A stretch of 64,000 nt of DNA from Mycolicibacterium bacteremicum (GTDB lineage: Bacteria; Actinomycetota; Actinomycetes; Mycobacteriales; Mycobacteriaceae), in NCBI RefSeq assembly GCF_943913955.1, contig NZ_CALUAE010000029.1, positions 1 to 64,000 of the forward strand, read 5' to 3'. Positions 49,380 through 57,892 of the stretch are shown in pieces. Under the pieces are notes generated by a model. It saw only the letters and a list, made by a program, of their open reading frames with translations. It searched no databases and had not been told where the DNA came from. Position 1 is the first letter of the stretch. Every line of letters starts with the position of its first letter. The position numbers and the translations under genes were made by a program.

Positions 49380-50375
49380 ATGAGTACGAAGAAGCGGTTC
49401 GACATCACCGGTACGGCACCGGCCGGCGGTGGCAGGAAGAAGAAGTTCATCCTGATCGGCGTCGCGACGGTCTTCGTGGTCATCGGCGCGATCATCCTGT
49501 CCTCCTGCGCCACGCAGATCGGACCGGGCCAGACCGCGGTCAAGGTCGACGACTACCTGCTGGTCCCGGCGGACCCCAAGGTCGACGGCTGCATCGAACC
49601 GGAGACCTCGGCGTTCAACCCGCCGGGCGGCTTCAAGGCCTACCGCTACCCGTCCCGGCAGATCAGCTGGGACGCCACCGGCAGCCCCGACTCCGAAGCC
49701 GATCCGACGATCGTCGTCTCCAATGCGACCGCTCCCGCCGAACTCCGGGTGCCCGTCGTCATCACCTTCGACCTGACCAACGACTGCACCATGCTGATGG
49801 ATTTCCACCGCGACTTCGGCACCAAATACCAAGGGTGGCTGGACAACGACGGTCTGGTCACCACCGGCTGGGTCAACTTGCTGCGCTACGTCATCGGGCA
49901 GCCCGCCGAGCAGGTACTGATCAGCGTCGCGCAGAAATACACCTGGCGCGAGATCTGGAACGACGAGAAGGTCCGCATCGAATTCCAGAACGCGCTGCGT
50001 GAGGCGCTGCCCGGGGCGTCCCGTGCGCGCACCGACGGGCGGGAGTTCTTCACCAACTTCCAGGTGACGGTGATGAAGCCCGACCCCGTCGACGAGGGCC
50101 TGAAGAACGCGATCATCGCCGAGCAGAAGGCCATCGCCGATGCCCGCGCCGCCGAGGCCAAGGGCGTGGCCGACGCCAACGCCGCCCGGGCCAAGGCCGA
50201 GGCGGACCGCGCCGCGGCCCAGGCACAGACCGAACTGGCCCGTCAGGTCGCGCTGCAGAAGCAGGCCGAGATCGCCGGCTACCCGAATGTGGAGGCGTAC
50301 TTGCGGGCGCTGGCGATCGAGAACGGACAGAACCCGTACCAGCCGACGTACGTGGTGCCGCAGGCTCAGGGCTGA
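49380..50375 (+). CDS. SPFH/Band 7 domain membrane protein
   Basis: A 331-residue protein with a basic N-terminus (KKRFDITGTAPAGGGRKKKF), a transmembrane helix at about residues 22-42, and a Cys after it (ILSSCATQ) that might be lipidated. The SPFH domain covers about 60-215 (TAVKVDDYLLVPA, PVVITFDLTNDCTMLMDFHR). A long charged coiled coil at about 235-300 (AIIAEQKAIADARAAEAKGV, DANAARAKAEADRAAA) is the prohibitin/flotillin-type oligomerisation helix. Such proteins scaffold membrane microdomains or bind proteases. It lies between Rv0885-like and serC genes, which are adjacent in M. tuberculosis, so it is an extra gene here. ATG 49380; RBS GGAGA. Confidence 0.88.
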   Translation: MSTKKRFDITGTAPAGGGRKKKFILIGVATVFVVIGAIILSSCATQIGPGQTAVKVDDYLLVPADPKVDGCIEPETSAFNPPGGFKAYRYPSRQISWDATGSPDSEADPTIVVSNATAPAELRVPVVITFDLTNDCTMLMDFHRDFGTKYQGWLDNDGLVTTGWVNLLRYVIGQPAEQVLISVAQKYTWREIWNDEKVRIEFQNALREALPGASRARTDGREFFTNFQVTVMKPDPVDEGLKNAIIAEQKAIADARAAEAKGVADANAARAKAEADRAAAQAQTELARQVALQKQAEIAGYPNVEAYLRALAIENGQNPYQPTYVVPQAQG

Positions 50376-50399
50376 CCCTGGACCGATAATCTGAGCGGC

Positions 50400-51506
50400 A
50401 TGGCCGAACTGACGATCCCTGCCGATATCAAGCCGAACGACGGACGGTTCGGCTGCGGACCGTCCAAGGTCCGGCCCGAGCAGCTGGCCGCGCTGGCTGC
50501 CGCGGGTGATCTGTTCGGCACCTCGCACCGGCAGGCCCCGGTCAAGAATCTGGTCGGCCGGGTTCGCGACGGGCTGCGGCAGCTGTTCGCACTGCCCGAC
50601 GGCTATGAGGTCATCCTGGGCAACGGTGGCTCGACCGCATTCTGGGACGCCGCCGCGTTCGGGCTGGTCGACAAGCGCTCGCTGCACCTGACCTATGGCG
50701 AGTTCAGCGCGAAGTTCGCCTCGTGCGTGGCCAAGAATCCGTTCGTCGGTGACCCGATCGTCATCAAGACCGACCCGGGCACCGCCCCGGAGCCGGTGTC
50801 GGATCCGTCGGTGGACGTGGTGGCCTGGGCACACAACGAGACCTCGACCGGTGTCGCGGTGCCGGTGCAGCGTCCCGACGGTGACGCGCTGGTGCTCATC
50901 GATGCCACCTCGGCCGCCGGGGGGCTGCCCGTCGACATCAGCGATACCGATGCCTACTACTTCGCGCCGCAGAAGAACTTCGCCGGTGACGGTGGCCTGT
51001 GGCTTGCCGTGCTGTCGCCGGCCTCGTTGGCCCGTATCGACGCGATCGCGTCGAGTGGACGGTGGGTGCCGGACTTCCTGTCGCTGCCCATCGCGGTGGA
51101 GAACAGCTTGAAGAACCAGACCTACAACACCCCGGCCGTCGGCACGCTGATCCTGATGGCCGAGCAGCTGGACTGGCTCAACGGCAACGGCGGCCTGGAC
51201 TGGGCGGTCAAGCGGACCGCCGATTCATCGCAGCGGCTGTACTCATGGGCCGAGGCCTCGGAGTTCGCGACACCGTTCGTCGCCGATCCGGCGTTGCGCT
51301 CGCAGGTCGTGGGCACCATCGATTTCAACGACGATGTCGACGCCGCCGCGGTGGCCAAGGTGCTGCGGGCCAACGGCATCGTCGACACCGAGCCCTACCG
51401 CAAACTCGGCCGCAACCAGCTGCGCGTCGCCATGTTCCCGGCCATCGATCCCGAGGACGTGACCGCGCTGACGAAGTGCGTCGATTGGGTCGTCGCGAAC
51501 CTCTGA
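50400..51506 (+). CDS. serC: Phosphoserine aminotransferase SerC
   Basis: A 368-residue PLP enzyme that transaminates 3-phosphohydroxypyruvate to phosphoserine in serine synthesis, with a possible second role on 4-phosphohydroxythreonine for vitamin B6. Visible features are RFGCGPSKVRPEQLAAL, VKNLVGRVRDGLRQLF, ILGNGGSTAFWDAAAFG, WAHNETSTGVAVPVQ, DATSAAGGLPVDISDTDAYY and the PLP-lysine motif FAPQKNFAGDGGLW. It matches mycobacterial SerC (Rv0884c, about 376 residues). ATG at 50400, 24 nt after the SPFH gene. sepH follows after 71 nt, as in M. tuberculosis. Confidence 0.96.
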   Translation: MAELTIPADIKPNDGRFGCGPSKVRPEQLAALAAAGDLFGTSHRQAPVKNLVGRVRDGLRQLFALPDGYEVILGNGGSTAFWDAAAFGLVDKRSLHLTYGEFSAKFASCVAKNPFVGDPIVIKTDPGTAPEPVSDPSVDVVAWAHNETSTGVAVPVQRPDGDALVLIDATSAAGGLPVDISDTDAYYFAPQKNFAGDGGLWLAVLSPASLARIDAIASSGRWVPDFLSLPIAVENSLKNQTYNTPAVGTLILMAEQLDWLNGNGGLDWAVKRTADSSQRLYSWAEASEFATPFVADPALRSQVVGTIDFNDDVDAAAVAKVLRANGIVDTEPYRKLGRNQLRVAMFPAIDPEDVTALTKCVDWVVANL

Positions 51507-51577
51507 GCCCGCCGGCCTCCAGCGTGTCTGCGCGGTAACAGACGGATAACAACGTAGGGTGCGCGAAGGAGGTCACT

Positions 51578-52528
51578 ATGCGGGAACTCAAGGTCGTCGG
51601 ACTGGATGTGGACGGCAAACGAATCATCTGCGAGGCCCCCGACTCCGGTGACAACTTCGCCATTCGCGTCGACAATCGCCTGCGCGCCGCCGTGCGCGGC
51701 GACAAGGCCGCCTCCAATCAAACCGAGATCGAGGTCGAGGTGAACCCAGGACTGCGCCCCAAGGAGATCCAGTCCCGGATCCGTGCCGGCGCATCGGTCG
51801 AGCAGGTGGCCGCGATCGCCGGTGAGGACATTGACCGGATCCGCCGCTTCGCCAACCCGGTGCTGTTGGAGCGTGCACGCGCAGCCGAGCTGGCCACCGC
51901 CGCGCATCCGGTGCTGGCCGACGGCCCGTCGGTGCTGACCCTGCTGGAGACCGTGACCACCGCGATGATCAAGCGGGGTCTGGATCCGAATGCGACGAAC
52001 TGGGACGCCTGGCGCAACGAGGATGGCCGGTGGACTGTTCAGCTGGCATGGAAAGCAGGTAGGTCGGACCTTTCGGCGCATTTCCGGTTCACCCCCGGAT
52101 CGCATGGCGGGACCGTGGTGGCCTTCGATGACAGCGCCTCTGAGCTGATCGATCCCAACTTCGCGCCCCGGCCGTTGCGTCCGGTGGCCGCCGTCGCGCA
52201 ACTGGACTTCGAGACGCCCGCCGCCGCGCCGGTTCCCGGTCCGGTGACCCCGCCGGTTCCCGCTCCGGCCGCTGCCGCGCCCGCGGCGGCCCGGCCTCCG
52301 GTGGCCCAGCCGACTGAGCCGACTCCCCCGGTGGCCGCGCCGACTCCCCCGCCGGCCGCGCAGCCCGAGCCCGTTGTGGCCCAGGATGAGCCGGCCGCTG
52401 CCCCGTCCGAGACGGCGGCCGACGCCGAACCCGCAGCACCCAAGCCGCGTCGCGCCCGGAAGGCCAAGCCGTCCGTGCCTGCGTGGGAAGACGTGCTGTT
52501 GGGCGTGCGCTCCGGCACCCAGCGCTGA
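51578..52528 (+). CDS. sepH: Septation protein SepH (DUF3071)
   Basis: A 316-residue cytosolic protein. The conserved N-terminal DUF3071 domain (MRELKVVGLDVDGKRIICEA to about residue 195) includes a helix-turn-helix-like part RPKEIQSRIRAGASVEQVAA. A Pro/Ala-rich disordered linker runs from about 205 to 295, and a basic C-terminal motif RRARKAKPSVPAWEDVLLGV ends the chain. In Streptomyces, SepH interacts with FtsZ and stimulates its assembly through the N-terminal helix-turn-helix, while the C-terminal motif supports self-association; actinobacteria share this design. It is downstream of serC, as Rv0883c is. ATG 51578; GAAGGAGG 8 nt upstream. Confidence 0.94.
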   Translation: MRELKVVGLDVDGKRIICEAPDSGDNFAIRVDNRLRAAVRGDKAASNQTEIEVEVNPGLRPKEIQSRIRAGASVEQVAAIAGEDIDRIRRFANPVLLERARAAELATAAHPVLADGPSVLTLLETVTTAMIKRGLDPNATNWDAWRNEDGRWTVQLAWKAGRSDLSAHFRFTPGSHGGTVVAFDDSASELIDPNFAPRPLRPVAAVAQLDFETPAAAPVPGPVTPPVPAPAAAAPAAARPPVAQPTEPTPPVAAPTPPPAAQPEPVVAQDEPAAAPSETAADAEPAAPKPRRARKAKPSVPAWEDVLLGVRSGTQR

Positions 52529-52534
52529 CATTCC

Positions 52535-54229
52535 CTAGAACGGCGGGTCGCCGTCGAGGGCGATCTGCAATGCGTTGCGAGCCCGTTCGGCGTTGATCCG
52601 GTATTCGCGGTCCTGTTTTCGGGTGCGTCGTCGCGTGGGCAGGGTGGGTTCACGGTCATCGTGGTCGATGAGACCGATGTGACGCGTTCTCGGGATTTCT
52701 GTGCGAATGGTGTTGCGCGGGAACAGAACTGACGCCAGCGGCCTGGTGGTGTACGTGTGACCGGTGGGTGCCGTCCACGTCGTCGAGCCGTCGGGGTGGG
52801 CGGTGGGCGCCCAGCCGGTGTTCAGGGTTTTGATGAGGTGATGTTCGCGGCAGTAGGGCCGCAGGTTGCCGGGGTGGGTGGCGCCGGCGGGCCACGGGGT
52901 GAGGTGGTCGAGGTCGGCTTTGTGCGCGGGGCGCCCGCAACCGGGGAAGGCGCACGTCATGGCGGTCATCCGGACGTATGCCGAGAGCTTGGCCGACGGG
53001 CGATATCGGTTTTCGGAGCCCAGCTCGGCGGGATTACTCAGAGGACGGACCTTCGCGCCGGTGTTGATGAGTTCGGTGAGCAGGTGGGCCGGGATGATGG
53101 CGCCATCCAGGGAGATGCCTGCTCCGGCGCCGGGTGGGGTGGACCGCGCGGCGGGTGCGGAGGGTTTTGCGGGTGCGGGTGTGGTCGGCGAACCCGGGTG
53201 CACGGGACTGCCGGCTGCTGCCGGTCCGGGGGTTTGTGCCGCCGGTGCAGCAGGTGGCCGTGTTGGAGCTTCGGTGCCCGGCTCGCCTGCGGGTTCATCA
53301 GGGCCTTCTGCTTCCGGCGCCGGTTCGTCCCGGGTGTCTTTGGGTGTGGATGGTGCGGGCCCGCCTTCCGGCCCGGGCCCCGTCCCGGGCCCCGTCCCGG
53401 GCGCGGCCCCCTCTCCGGCGTCGGGATTCTGACCGGTGAGTACATAGATGGTGACCGCACCCGACCGCGGGTCTTTCCCAGACCCGGCGCAGGCGGGGTC
53501 CCCGCACAAGCAGGTGAGCCGGTCAGCGCCAGCTGCCAGAGCGGCGATGGCGTCGACGCGGCGCTCCCGTTTCGTGCGGGGATCGTTGGTGCAAACACCG
53601 TCGGCCAACTCATCGGCGCGGGCATCGGTGATCTTGGCGTCGGTGGTGCGCATCCGCCCCCAGAAGGACACGACACCGTCGGGGTCGTCCTTATCACCGA
53701 ATTCGAGGTAGCGGTCCTTGGCCGCAGCCTTGGACCGGATGACCGCCAGCGGATCGTATTCGTGGACCCAGAAGTCGACGGCCGCAGTCAGCGCGTTCTC
53801 CGACAGCATGCCGAACCCGTGGGCGTTCTCGGCGATCCCGGCATCGATCGAGGCCAACGCGTCGGGGTCGGTGACCAGGTGGGTGCGCCAGGTGATCGCG
53901 CTGATCACCTTGGCCGAGATCGCCCCGGTGCCGAAGACGGCCGCGGTCTGCGGGAGTCGTTCGCGCAGCGCGACCCCGATGCGCATCTGGGTGTTGGCGG
54001 CGTACGGCCCGAGGTTGCAGGCCGCGCCGACCTGGGCTTTGGCGTGGGCCCAGCCGTCGATCAGCTTCAGTGCAGAGAACTCGTCCTCGTCATCGCACCA
54101 ACGCGATGTCGCCTCGGCGATCAACGCCAACCGGCGCGCGGCGGCCGCGGCCTCGGCCTGCGTCTCGGCGGTGATCGCGGACGTCAGCGCCTCGTCGCTG
54201 AGCCCCCGCAGTGCCGAACTTTCGAACAT
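52535..54229 (-). CDS. DUF222/HNH endonuclease domain protein, 13E12 repeat family
   Basis: A 564-residue protein. DUF222 covers residues about 5-270 (ALIAEATSRWCDDEDEFSAL, AAVFGTGAISAKVISAITWR). A long Pro/Gly/Ala-rich insert occupies about 272-375, then a conserved strip (SLDGAIIPAHLLTELINTGA, RYRPSAKLSAYVRMTAMTCA) leads into an HNH nuclease, CAFPGCGRPAHKADLDHLTP and NLRPYCREHHLIKT, with the Cys4 zinc residues and HNH-type His intact. In M. tuberculosis REP13E12 genes are dispersed repeats and one contains the phiRv1 attachment site. No phage DNA is seen here. Start ATG 54229; the upstream 240 nt hold two hairpins and the RAE. Confidence 0.92.
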   Translation of the reverse strand: MFESSALRGLSDEALTSAITAETQAEAAAAARRLALIAEATSRWCDDEDEFSALKLIDGWAHAKAQVGAACNLGPYAANTQMRIGVALRERLPQTAAVFGTGAISAKVISAITWRTHLVTDPDALASIDAGIAENAHGFGMLSENALTAAVDFWVHEYDPLAVIRSKAAAKDRYLEFGDKDDPDGVVSFWGRMRTTDAKITDARADELADGVCTNDPRTKRERRVDAIAALAAGADRLTCLCGDPACAGSGKDPRSGAVTIYVLTGQNPDAGEGAAPGTGPGTGPGPEGGPAPSTPKDTRDEPAPEAEGPDEPAGEPGTEAPTRPPAAPAAQTPGPAAAGSPVHPGSPTTPAPAKPSAPAARSTPPGAGAGISLDGAIIPAHLLTELINTGAKVRPLSNPAELGSENRYRPSAKLSAYVRMTAMTCAFPGCGRPAHKADLDHLTPWPAGATHPGNLRPYCREHHLIKTLNTGWAPTAHPDGSTTWTAPTGHTYTTRPLASVLFPRNTIRTEIPRTRHIGLIDHDDREPTLPTRRRTRKQDREYRINAERARNALQIALDGDPPF

Positions 54230-54349
54230 GTGTTCTATAGTACTCAGGGTGCCGACAAGTCCTTGGTGTGGCGAACTGCCAGCTCAGAGGGTCGGACGAC
54301 GCGGCTCGAGACATCAGACTGCCCAGCGATGACACGCGGCCCGCGCACC

Positions 54350-54376
54350 AAAAAAGGGAAGGCATGTCGCCTTCCC
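54350..54376 (-). terminator. Intrinsic terminator on the minus strand, upstream of the RAE operon
   Basis: GGGAAGGC (54356-54363) and GCCTTCCC (54369-54376) form an 8-bp stem with a 5-nt loop; in minus-strand RNA this is followed directly by six U (complement of A 54350-54355). This is a canonical intrinsic terminator, rare in mycobacteria, and no minus-strand gene ends before it. Confidence 0.75.
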
Positions 54377-54399
54377 ACTCTCACTTTACAGCTCACCCC

Positions 54400-54418
54400 C
54401 GGGCTTGCGGCAAGGCCC
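54400..54418 (+). promoter_or_regulatory. Rifamycin-associated element (RAE)
   Basis: CGGGCTTGCGGCAAGGCCC matches the 19-bp RAE consensus GGGGCTTGCGGCAAGGCCC (recalled from the rifampin phosphotransferase literature) at 18 of 19 positions. RAEs lie upstream of rifamycin-modifying genes and helR in actinobacteria and mediate induction by rifamycins. Flanking bases extend the dyad to CCCCGGGC/GCCCGGGG at 54397-54422. The glycosyltransferase GTG is 50 nt downstream. Confidence 0.9.
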
Positions 54419-54468
54419 GGGGTATGCCGCAGAATCGCTGTCCTCGAACACAATTCAGGGGGAAACAG

Positions 54469-55650
54469 GTGCGCGTACTGCTCTACACATTCGGCTCCCG
54501 AGGGGATATCGAGCCGCTGCTGGCCCTGGCCATCGCACTGCGTGAACAGGGCGCCGAGTCCGTGTTCTGCGCGCCGCCGGATTTCGCCGACCTGCTCGCC
54601 GACCACGATATGGACCACATACCCACCGGCCCGTCGGTGCACGAACTGGTCCACGTCCGCAAGGCCACCCACGCGGACGCGCCGGCCCTGGCCGCGGAAC
54701 TGGTCGCCACCCAGTTCGGCACGCTGCGCACGGCGCAGTGGTGCGACGCCATCGTCGGCACCGGCCTGATGCCGGCAGGTATGCGTTCGGTGGCCGAGCT
54801 GGCCGGAATTCCGTACATCTGCGCGGTGTTGACCCCGCACGTGCTGCCGTCACCGCATCACCGTCCGTTGCCGCGGCCGGGTAAGCCGTTCCCGGCGGGC
54901 CTCACCGACAACACCCGGCTGTGGGAGCTGGATGCCGAGAAGGTACAGGTGCTCTACGGCCCCGCCGTCAACGAGCATCGCACCAAGGCCGGTCTGGAGC
55001 CGGTGACCGACGTCCGCGACCACACGTTCACCGACACCCCGTGGCTGGCCGTCGACCCGGTGCTCAGTCCGTGGCCACCGGCACCGAACATCCAACCGAT
55101 CCAGACCGGCGCCTGGATCACACCCGACCGCCGGCCGCTGCCCGCTGATCTGCAGGCGTTCCTGGACGACGGAGCCGAACCCGTCTACGCCGGTTTCGGC
55201 AGTGTGACCGCGCCCGAGGATGCCGCCCGCACCGCCATCGAGGCCATCCGCAGCCACGGCCGGCGCATCGTGCTGGGCAGCGGCTGGGCCGGCCTGACGA
55301 GCACCGACGCGGACTGTTTCGTGGTCGGCGAGGTCAACCAGCAGGCGCTGTTTCCGCGCGTCGCGGCGGTCATCCATCACGGCGGTGCGGGGACCACCAC
55401 CACGGCCGCGGCGGCCGGTGTCCCGCAGGTGGTGGTGCCGCAGATCGTCGATCAGCCGTACTTCGCCCGTCGCGTCGCCGAGCTGGGGATCGGCGCCGCC
55501 CACGACGGACCTGCGCCGACGGTGAACACACTCGCCGAAGCGCTTACGCTGGTACTGCACCCCGAGATGCGCATCCGCGCGAGCGCACTCGCCCGCACCA
55601 TCGACACCGACGGGGCGAGCACCGCCGCGGAGATGCTGCTGAACGCGTGA
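54469..55650 (+). CDS. UDP-sugar-dependent glycosyltransferase, probable rifamycin glycosyltransferase (Rgt-like)
   Basis: A 393-residue GT1-family (macrolide glycosyltransferase-like) enzyme of GT-B fold. The N-terminal acceptor half opens VRVLLYTFGSRGDIEPLLAL. The C-terminal donor half has GAEPVYAGFGSVTAPEDAAR, RIVLGSGWAGL and the donor motif FPRVAAVIHHGGAGTTTTAA followed by GVPQVVVPQIVDQPYFARRV. The family includes Rgt, which glucosylates the rifampicin ansa chain, and the GPL glycosyltransferases of mycobacteria. The RAE 50 nt upstream and the helR-type gene directly downstream favour rifamycin as acceptor, but sequence alone cannot exclude a lipid acceptor. GTG 54469 follows a CAGGGGG ribosome site. 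Confidence 0.85.
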   Translation: MRVLLYTFGSRGDIEPLLALAIALREQGAESVFCAPPDFADLLADHDMDHIPTGPSVHELVHVRKATHADAPALAAELVATQFGTLRTAQWCDAIVGTGLMPAGMRSVAELAGIPYICAVLTPHVLPSPHHRPLPRPGKPFPAGLTDNTRLWELDAEKVQVLYGPAVNEHRTKAGLEPVTDVRDHTFTDTPWLAVDPVLSPWPPAPNIQPIQTGAWITPDRRPLPADLQAFLDDGAEPVYAGFGSVTAPEDAARTAIEAIRSHGRRIVLGSGWAGLTSTDADCFVVGEVNQQALFPRVAAVIHHGGAGTTTTAAAAGVPQVVVPQIVDQPYFARRVAELGIGAAHDGPAPTVNTLAEALTLVLHPEMRIRASALARTIDTDGASTAAEMLLNA

Positions 55651-55679
55651 CAGAAACTATTCGAATCTACAAGGGGCAC

Positions 55680-57863
55680 ATGACTTCCCACGAGTACGAA
55701 GCGGAACTGCTCGCCGAGCGCGAGTATGTCGCCGCTCTCTACGCACGTCTGGACAACGAGCGCAAACGGGCCGACGAGCGCTACCGCGCCGCACTGCGCG
55801 GTGATATCGACAAACAGGACGGCGCGACGCTGGTGCAGCGTGACGCCGATGTGCGCGCACTGGCCGGCGAGGTCAGCCGCCTCGACGTGGCCGACAGCGG
55901 ACTGTGCTTCGGCCAATTGGAAAGCACCGAGGGCGAGCGGTCCTATATCGGCCGGATCGGGTTGTTCGACAACGAGAACGACTACGAACCGCTGCTGTTG
56001 GACTGGCGCGCACCCGCCGCGCGCGCCTTCTACGTCGCCACCGCCGCGCACCCGGAGGGCATGCGGCGACGCCGCCAGTTCCACACCCGCGGGCGCGATG
56101 TCCTCGACTTCACCGACGAAGTTCTCGGCCGGCCCGGAGCGGACGGTGGGCTCGAAAGCTCCAGCGATGCCGCGCTGCTGGCCGCGGTCAACGCCCCACG
56201 CACCGAGGGCATGAGCGATATCGTCGCCACCATCCAGGCCGAGCAAGACGAGATCATCCGGCTCGAACACCCCGGCGTCCTCGTCATCGAGGGCGGGCCG
56301 GGCACCGGCAAGACCGTCGTCGCGCTGCACCGCGTCGCCTACCTGCTCTACACCCAGCGGGAGCGGATGGAACGCCACGGTGTCCTGGTCATCGGCCCGA
56401 GCCCGGCGTTCCTGAACCATGTGGGCCGGGTGCTGCCGTCCCTCGGCGAGACCAACGTGGTGTTCCTGACCACCGGCGAGCTGTTCCCCGGTATCCGCAC
56501 CACGGCCGAGGACAGCCCGGAGGCCGCCCGGATCAAGGGATCGCTGGGCATGCTGGACGTCCTCAAGGCCGCGATCGCCGACCGGCAGCGCACCCCCGAG
56601 GAGCCGCTGGAGATCAAGCTGGCCGATGTCACGGCGGCCATCAACGCCGAGACCGCCGAATGGGCCATCCAGGAGGCACGCGAGACCGGGCTGCCGCACA
56701 ACGACGCCCGCACCACCTTCGTCGACGTCATCACCTGGGTGCTCACCGAGCGGGCGATCGCGCGAATCGGCAAGGGATGGCTGAGCCGCGAGGACAAGCA
56801 GGCCTGGGAGCATCTGCGTTCGGAATTGCTCGACGAACTCGACGATCACGAGGGCCTGGCCACGGCGCTGACCCAGTTGTGGCCCGAGCTCACCCCGCAG
56901 GCGCTGCTGTCCGGCCTCTACGAATCGCCGCAACGCCTGGCCGCCGCCGGGGCCGATCAGGCGTTGTACCGCGCCGACGGCGCCGCCTGGACGGTCGCCG
57001 ACGTGCCGCTGCTCGATGAACTGGTCGACCTGCTGGGCGGGATCAAGGTCGACAAGGCCGCCGAGCGGGAACGCCAGGAGGAACAGGCCTACGCCGCCGG
57101 CGTGCTCGACCTGATGGTGGCCCGCGAGGACCTGATGGACGACGAGGACCATCTGATCGCCGCGGACCTGATCGACGCCGAGGAACTGGCCGACCGGTTC
57201 ACCGAACGCGACACCCGTGATCTCGCCGAGCGCGCCGCCGCCGACCGGGAGTGGACCTACCGCCACGTCGTCGTCGACGAGGCGCAAGAGCTGTCCGAGA
57301 TGGACTGGCGGGTACTGATGCGCCGCTGCCCAAGCCGGTCGTTCACGATCGTCGGCGACCTGGCGCAACGGCGCAGCGCGGCGGGCGCCACTTCGTGGGC
57401 CGACATGCTCAAGCCCTACGCCGCCGACCGCTGGGTCTACCGGCCGCTGACCGTCAACTACCGCACCCCGGCCGAGATCATGGCCGTCGCGGCCGCGGTG
57501 CTCGCCGAGTTCGCGCCGACCGTGCAGCCGCCGGAATCGGTGCGCTCCTGCGGGGTGCAGCCGTGGGCCAGGCAGGTCTCCGAGGACGAACTCGCCTCGG
57601 CCATTAGGGATTTCGTCGACGAGGAGGCCACCCGCGAGGGCACCAGCGTGGTCATCGGGCCGCCCGGCATGCCCGGCACGGTGACCGCCGCGCACACCAA
57701 GGGCCTGGAATTCGATGCCGTGCTGGTGGTCGCACCCGAGCAGATCCTGGCCGACGGGCCGCGCGGTGCGGCCGAGCTCTACGTCGCGCTGACCCGGGCC
57801 ACCCAACGCCTGGGGGTGCTGCACCTCGGTGCGCTGCCGCCGGCGCTGGAGCTCTTGACCTGA
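55680..57863 (+). CDS. helR: HelD/HelR-type RNA polymerase-binding ATPase (rifamycin resistance)
   Basis: A 727-residue SF1-helicase-like protein. The N-terminal coiled arm is YEAELLAEREYVAALYARLD, which in HelD inserts in the RNA polymerase secondary channel. Walker A EGGPGTGKTVVALHRVAYLL is at about residue 204. Acidic loop DDEDHLIAADLIDAEEL at about residue 485 corresponds to the primary-channel loop near the polymerase active site. Walker B VVVDEAQELSEMDWRVLM, then VGDLAQRRSAAGATSWADML, TVNYRTPAEIM and YVALTRATQRLGVL complete the helicase core. HelR displaces rifamycins from RNA polymerase. ATG 55680 has AAGGGG upstream; GTG 55647, overlapping the glycosyltransferase stop, is an alternative start. 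Confidence 0.92.
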   Translation: MTSHEYEAELLAEREYVAALYARLDNERKRADERYRAALRGDIDKQDGATLVQRDADVRALAGEVSRLDVADSGLCFGQLESTEGERSYIGRIGLFDNENDYEPLLLDWRAPAARAFYVATAAHPEGMRRRRQFHTRGRDVLDFTDEVLGRPGADGGLESSSDAALLAAVNAPRTEGMSDIVATIQAEQDEIIRLEHPGVLVIEGGPGTGKTVVALHRVAYLLYTQRERMERHGVLVIGPSPAFLNHVGRVLPSLGETNVVFLTTGELFPGIRTTAEDSPEAARIKGSLGMLDVLKAAIADRQRTPEEPLEIKLADVTAAINAETAEWAIQEARETGLPHNDARTTFVDVITWVLTERAIARIGKGWLSREDKQAWEHLRSELLDELDDHEGLATALTQLWPELTPQALLSGLYESPQRLAAAGADQALYRADGAAWTVADVPLLDELVDLLGGIKVDKAAERERQEEQAYAAGVLDLMVAREDLMDDEDHLIAADLIDAEELADRFTERDTRDLAERAAADREWTYRHVVVDEAQELSEMDWRVLMRRCPSRSFTIVGDLAQRRSAAGATSWADMLKPYAADRWVYRPLTVNYRTPAEIMAVAAAVLAEFAPTVQPPESVRSCGVQPWARQVSEDELASAIRDFVDEEATREGTSVVIGPPGMPGTVTAAHTKGLEFDAVLVVAPEQILADGPRGAAELYVALTRATQRLGVLHLGALPPALELLT

Positions 57864-57892
57864 ACGGTCGTTGAGGTTCTACTGTCGGGTTC

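Noticed and set aside
52535..54229. Prophage or phiRv1-type integration at the 13E12 gene
   Set aside because: The gene is intact and no integrase, excisionase or structural phage gene is present.
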